Assembly: GCA_029248335.1 (NCBI GenBank)
Contig: JAQWJM010000182.1
Location: 1-35,708, forward strand
Direction: 5' to 3'
Length of the DNA stretch: 35,708 nt
From: UBA12014 sp029248335
GTDB lineage: Bacteria; Planctomycetota; Phycisphaerae; Phycisphaerales; SM1A02
This document shows positions 32,745 through 35,708 of the stretch, in pieces (within the stretch, counting starts at the first letter, position 1; each line of letters starts with the position of its first letter). The position numbers and the translations under genes are program-made. The notes beneath the pieces are model-generated. The model searched no databases and had not been told where the DNA came from. It saw only the letters and a list, made by a program, of their open reading frames with translations.

Positions 32745-33614
32745 TCAGGCCAGCGCGGCGGCGCCGGAGACGATCTCGGTGAGTTCCGTGGTGATCTTCG
32801 CCTGCCGGGCGCGGTTGTAGTCCCGCTTCAGCGTGCGACCGAGGCCCGCGGCGTTGTCGGTCGCGGCCTTCATCGCGATCATCCGCATGATCTGCTCGCT
32901 CACCACCGCATCGTTGAACGACTGGAAGAGCGAAGTCCGGACGGCGCGGGGCAGCAGGTCGTTGAGGAGCGACGCCTCGTCGGGCGTGAACTCGTACATC
33001 GAGGATTCGGCGCCCGCGTCGTCGCCGGTGGGCGCTTCGAGCGGAAGCAGCTGCTGGATCTCGGGGATCTGACGCGAGTTGCTCTCGAATCGCATGTAGG
33101 CGACGTGAACCGCGTCGACCTCGCCGGCCACGAAGAGATCCATGAACCGGTCGGCGATCGCCGCGACCTCGTCGAAGTCCGGCTTGTCGCCGATGGCGTG
33201 CGCCTCGGCGACCGGGACGTTGGCGAACTTGAAGAAGTTCGACGCCTTCTTGCCGCTGGTCTCGATCGTGACCTTGGTGCCGGACTTGACCTTCTCGCGG
33301 TGGAAGCGAAGCGACTTTCGAAGCACGTTCGAGTTGAACGCACCACAGAAGCCACGGTCGGAGCCGATGACCAGCATCAGTTCCCGGCCGGAAGCCGCGC
33401 GGTCGCCGCCCACCAGCGGGTGGTCGAGTTCGGAAGGATCGCTGCAGACCGCCGCCACCAGCTCACGGATCTTCTCCGTATAGGGCTGGGTGGCCTTGGT
33501 GCGCTGTACCGCCGCGGTGAACTTGGCGGTGGCGATCATCTGCATGGTCTTGGTGATCCGTTGGATCGTGCCGACGGCGACCATGCGCTGCTTGATTTCG
33601 CGGATTTGTGCCAT
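32745..33614 (-). CDS. atpG: ATP synthase F1 gamma subunit
   Basis: 289 residues, full length. N-terminal helix MAQIREIKQRMVAVGTIQRI then TKTMQMIATAKFTAA (the rotor shaft), the central GSDRGFCGAFNSNV block, and the C-terminal helix AMKAATDNAAGLGRTLKRDY followed by NRARQAKITTELTEIVSGAA. Forms the rotating shaft inside the alpha3-beta3 ring. Normally flanked by atpA and atpD; here upstream is the PhnP-like gene and downstream a convergent rhodanese-like gene, so the subunit gene is separated from its usual operon. TAGACT at 33627-33632 would give a leader of only about six bases, with no ribosome-binding site. Confidence 0.95.
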   Translation of the reverse strand: MAQIREIKQRMVAVGTIQRITKTMQMIATAKFTAAVQRTKATQPYTEKIRELVAAVCSDPSELDHPLVGGDRAASGRELMLVIGSDRGFCGAFNSNVLRKSLRFHREKVKSGTKVTIETSGKKASNFFKFANVPVAEAHAIGDKPDFDEVAAIADRFMDLFVAGEVDAVHVAYMRFESNSRQIPEIQQLLPLEAPTGDDAGAESSMYEFTPDEASLLNDLLPRAVRTSLFQSFNDAVVSEQIMRMIAMKAATDNAAGLGRTLKRDYNRARQAKITTELTEIVSGAAALA

Positions 33615-33626
33615 AAGAGGATGGAA

Positions 33627-33632
33627 AGTCTA
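33627..33632 (-). promoter_or_regulatory. Putative -10 element TAGACT for atpG
   Basis: Twelve bases before the atpG ATG, implying a near-leaderless transcript and an own promoter in the 56-base gap after the PhnP-like gene. Confidence 0.4.
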
Positions 33633-33670
33633 CAGAACGAGGCCGCCGCCCGCCACGCGCCCCGAGCCGA

Positions 33671-34513
33671 TCAGCCCAGCTGGACGCCATCCCAGGCCAG
33701 ATTCATCCCCGCGGGAAGGCCCGGGGCGACCGCCGCATGGCGGATCTCGTGCGACATGTGGATGAACCAGGTCGAATCGGCCCCGATCCGGCCCGCCGTC
33801 TCGATCGCCTGATCGACCGTGAAATGGGTCGGATGGGCCTTGGGGCGGAGCATGTCGAGCACCAGCGTCCGGAGCCCCGCGAGCCGTGGCCAGGTCTCGG
33901 GCGGGATTCCCGAGACGTCCGTGCAGTAGGCGAGCGGGAAGGGTCCGGGCTGATCCGCCGCGATCGCCCCGTCGGCGTCGAGGGCCTCGATCCGGAATCC
34001 GAGGATCGGGAGCCGACCGTGCAGCAATCGAAGCGGCTCGAAACGGAGTCCGAAGCGATCGACCGGGGTCCCCGGCTCGATCTCCTGCACCGTGAGACTC
34101 GCGACGAACGAGGGATTGACGTTGTCGAAGGGCCGGAAGATGTGCTGGAAGGTCCGTTCGATCGCCACGATCGTCGGCTGGTCGGCGAGGATCTCGATCG
34201 GCGATCGCTGGACCGCGTTGTACCGGCGGACGTCGTCGAGCCCGAAGGTGTGGTCGACGTGGTTGTGGGTGAAGAAGATCGCGTCGCACCGGTTCAAGCC
34301 GAGTCGCAGGGCGTGCTCCCGGTGGTCGGGCGGGCAATCGAGCAGGATCATGCGGGCATCGCCTTCGGGATCCCGGAACCGGATCGCGGCGCCGCATCGG
34401 GTCCGTCGATCGCGAAAATCCTCGCTCGAGCACACGCTGCAGTCGCATCCGATGATCGGGATGCCGCTCGACGTTCCGGTTCCGCACAACGTGAATTCGA
34501 CGTCCTCGATCAC
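33671..34513 (-). CDS. PhnP-like metallo-beta-lactamase-fold hydrolase
   Basis: 280 residues starting with GTG. Opening FTLCGTGTSSGIPIIGC, then CDCSVC (Cys23, 25, 28 region, a zinc knuckle seen in PhnP), metal-binding FFTHNHVDHTFGLDD (His83, His85, Asp87, His88), a LHGR histidine, AYCTDVSG (bridging Asp) and a C-terminal FIHMSHE histidine. The family includes cyclic-phosphate phosphodiesterases (PhnP) and related nucleases; substrate here not known, and no phn genes are nearby. The GTG overlaps the thiE stop (GTGA), so it is translationally coupled to thiamine synthesis. GAGGTG precedes the start. Confidence 0.88.
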   Translation of the reverse strand: MIEDVEFTLCGTGTSSGIPIIGCDCSVCSSEDFRDRRTRCGAAIRFRDPEGDARMILLDCPPDHREHALRLGLNRCDAIFFTHNHVDHTFGLDDVRRYNAVQRSPIEILADQPTIVAIERTFQHIFRPFDNVNPSFVASLTVQEIEPGTPVDRFGLRFEPLRLLHGRLPILGFRIEALDADGAIAADQPGPFPLAYCTDVSGIPPETWPRLAGLRTLVLDMLRPKAHPTHFTVDQAIETAGRIGADSTWFIHMSHEIRHAAVAPGLPAGMNLAWDGVQLG

Positions 34514-35586
34514 GGGGACACCTCGGCGTCGGCGGTCGATTCCGACGCCTGCTGGAGCCGGTTCCGCAGGTCCGCCACCACCGCGGCCGGATCGTCGGCG
34601 TCGCAGGCCGCTTCGCACACCGCGATCGCGACGCCGCCCGCGGCGACGACCTGGTCGATGTTGTCGGGTCCGATCCCGCCGATGGCGAGTTGCGGCCATT
34701 CCGGGAAGGTCGCCGACATCGCCCGAACGAGGGCGGGCCCGCCCGCGACGACGTCGGGCTTGGTGGTGCTCGCCGCGAACCGGCCCATGCCGCAGTAGTC
34801 ACAGCCGGCCTCGTGATTCCGACGGGCCTCGTCGAGATCGTGGGCGCTCCCGCCGATCAGGGCGAGCCCGCCGACGACGCGTCGCGCCGCCTCGACCGGG
34901 AGGTCGTCCTGGCCGAGGTGGACGCCGTCCGCCGCGGCGGCGACCGCCACGTCCGCTCGATCGTTGACCACCACCGGGATCCCGGCGGGGCGGGCGATCT
35001 CGATCACGGCCCGAACCCGGTCGACCAGGGCCGTCGGCTCGAGGTGCTTCTCCCGCACCTGGATCGCATCGGCACCGCCGGCGATCACCGCCTCCAGAAC
35101 CTCCGCCCAGGGTCGCCGGCAGACGGATTCGGTGAGCAGGACCTGCACCCGCCAGCCCGAGGGGCGTCCCCGGGAGAGTGCGACGGTCACCACCGACGCG
35201 AGGTCGTACGCCGCGTAGCGGGCGGATTGGATCGCGGTCGCGATCCGGCCACCCGCGTCGAGCACCTTGGCGGCCTCCTCCAGCGATCGACATCCCTCGG
35301 CGACCCGGCCACCCGCGGCCTCCGCGACCGCGACCAGTCCGGGGCGGGCCAGTTCGCCGGCCGTCGAATTCGTGGTTCCCACGTCGCCCGCGGTGTCCCG
35401 AGCCATCGAGGTCGGTCCGAGCAGTCGATCCGCGGCGGCGGTGACTTCGTGCCGGACGCCCTTCAGATCCCGGGCGGTCTCCGGTGCGTCCATGACGAAA
35501 CGAGCCAGATCCTCGAGGGTCCGGAGTCCTTCACGAACGCGGTTGGCATTCGCGTCGACCAGTCGTTCAAGCCCGTCGTGTCGCAT
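34510..35586 (-). CDS. thiE: ThiD2-ThiE fusion: thiamine-phosphate synthase
   Basis: 358 residues, against about 210 for a plain ThiE. Residues 1-140 or so match the ThiD2-type domain (RLVDANANRVREGLRTLEDL, ARFVMDAPE, LKGVRHEVTAAADRLL, GRVAEGCRSLEEAAKVLD), proposed in the literature as an alternative HMP-phosphate kinase. Residues about 147-345 are ThiE: LLTESVCRRPWAEVLEAVIA, GADAIQVREKH, VVVNDRADVAVAAAADGVHL, GQDDLPVEAAR, CDYCGMGRFAASTTK, LAIGGIG. ThiE joins HMP-diphosphate and thiazole phosphate into thiamine phosphate. TAGGCT ends seven bases before the ATG, with no ribosome-binding site. Its stop overlaps the PhnP-like start. Confidence 0.93.
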   Translation of the reverse strand: MRHDGLERLVDANANRVREGLRTLEDLARFVMDAPETARDLKGVRHEVTAAADRLLGPTSMARDTAGDVGTTNSTAGELARPGLVAVAEAAGGRVAEGCRSLEEAAKVLDAGGRIATAIQSARYAAYDLASVVTVALSRGRPSGWRVQVLLTESVCRRPWAEVLEAVIAGGADAIQVREKHLEPTALVDRVRAVIEIARPAGIPVVVNDRADVAVAAAADGVHLGQDDLPVEAARRVVGGLALIGGSAHDLDEARRNHEAGCDYCGMGRFAASTTKPDVVAGGPALVRAMSATFPEWPQLAIGGIGPDNIDQVVAAGGVAIAVCEAACDADDPAAVVADLRNRLQQASESTADAEVSP

Positions 35587-35593
35587 CCGGACA

Positions 35594-35599
35594 AGCCTA
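35594..35599 (-). promoter_or_regulatory. Putative -10 element TAGGCT for the thiE unit
   Basis: Ends seven bases before the thiE ATG, again leaving no room for a Shine-Dalgarno site. Confidence 0.45.
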
Positions 35600-35635
35600 G
35601 CAGGCGAACCTTCCCATCTCGACCCGAGGGGCGTC

Positions 35636-35641
35636 TACACT
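35636..35641 (+). promoter_or_regulatory. Putative -10 element TACACT for a plus-strand gene beyond the window
   Basis: A TACACT hexamer followed by GCC and a C-run, with about 67 further bases to the window edge and no start codon in a convincing frame; probably the leader of the next gene to the right. Confidence 0.3.
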
Positions 35642-35708
35642 GCCCCCCCGCCGGAGTCGCCGGCGCACCGTGCCCGACGAATCACGCTGAACCCGACCGG
35701 AACCACCA

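Overview
The window is about 36 kb of high-GC bacterial chromosome (lines I counted by hand run near 70% G+C, falling to about 50-55% in one patch at 14.5-16.0 kb). The gene content points to a planctomycete, most likely a marine member of the class Phycisphaerae. The pointers are two secreted proteins with dockerin-like EF-hand tails of the DxNxDGxVxGxD...LLAxWG type, a periplasmic sulfatase, a very large ThuA / LamG / sorbosone-dehydrogenase-like fusion, and a ThiD2-ThiE fusion. The taxonomic call is inference from family content, not from a marker-gene tree.

Layout. 1-4.8 kb: the 3' end of an L-glutamate-semialdehyde dehydrogenase, a TupA-like ATP-grasp protein, a small membrane protein ending in 16 glutamates, and a translationally coupled esterase-sulfatase pair. 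4.8-13.1 kb: a carbohydrate-use block with a Tat-exported solute-binding protein, two sugar ABC permeases, a MalK/UgpC-type ATPase, a GH1 beta-glucosidase and a large secreted GH16 glucanase. Together these read as a beta-glucan (laminarin-like) harvesting locus. 13.3-14.4 kb: a secreted PHB-depolymerase/feruloyl-esterase-like enzyme with a dockerin-like tail. 14.4-16.25 kb: a lower-GC patch with one RimK-like ATP-grasp ligase, followed by a duplicated 3' end of tRNA-Pro, then intact tRNA-Pro(CGG) and tRNA-Tyr(GTA). This looks like the remains of an integrated element. 16.5-22.1 kb: a second dockerin-tailed secreted protein and the convergent 1372-residue ThuA fusion. 22.4-36 kb is mostly housekeeping: tRNA-Thr(TGT), mnmG, a leucyl aminopeptidase, rpiB with a YwlE-like phosphatase, dnaN, a redoxin, a DsbD-N-like protein, a rhodanese-fold protein without its cysteine, a lone atpG, a PhnP-like metallo-beta-lactamase-fold enzyme and a ThiD2-ThiE fusion.

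Regulation. Nearly every transcription unit has a TANNNT hexamer (TAGACT, TAGGAT, TACAAT, TAGGCT) just upstream, without a recognisable TTGACA box. In five genes the hexamer ends exactly six bases before the ATG, and in a sixth seven bases before it, with no Shine-Dalgarno sequence. That is the layout expected of leaderless mRNAs. Other genes carry GGAG/AGGAGG sites, including two that begin with TTG. I found no CRISPR array, no intact transposase or integrase, and no complete defence system.
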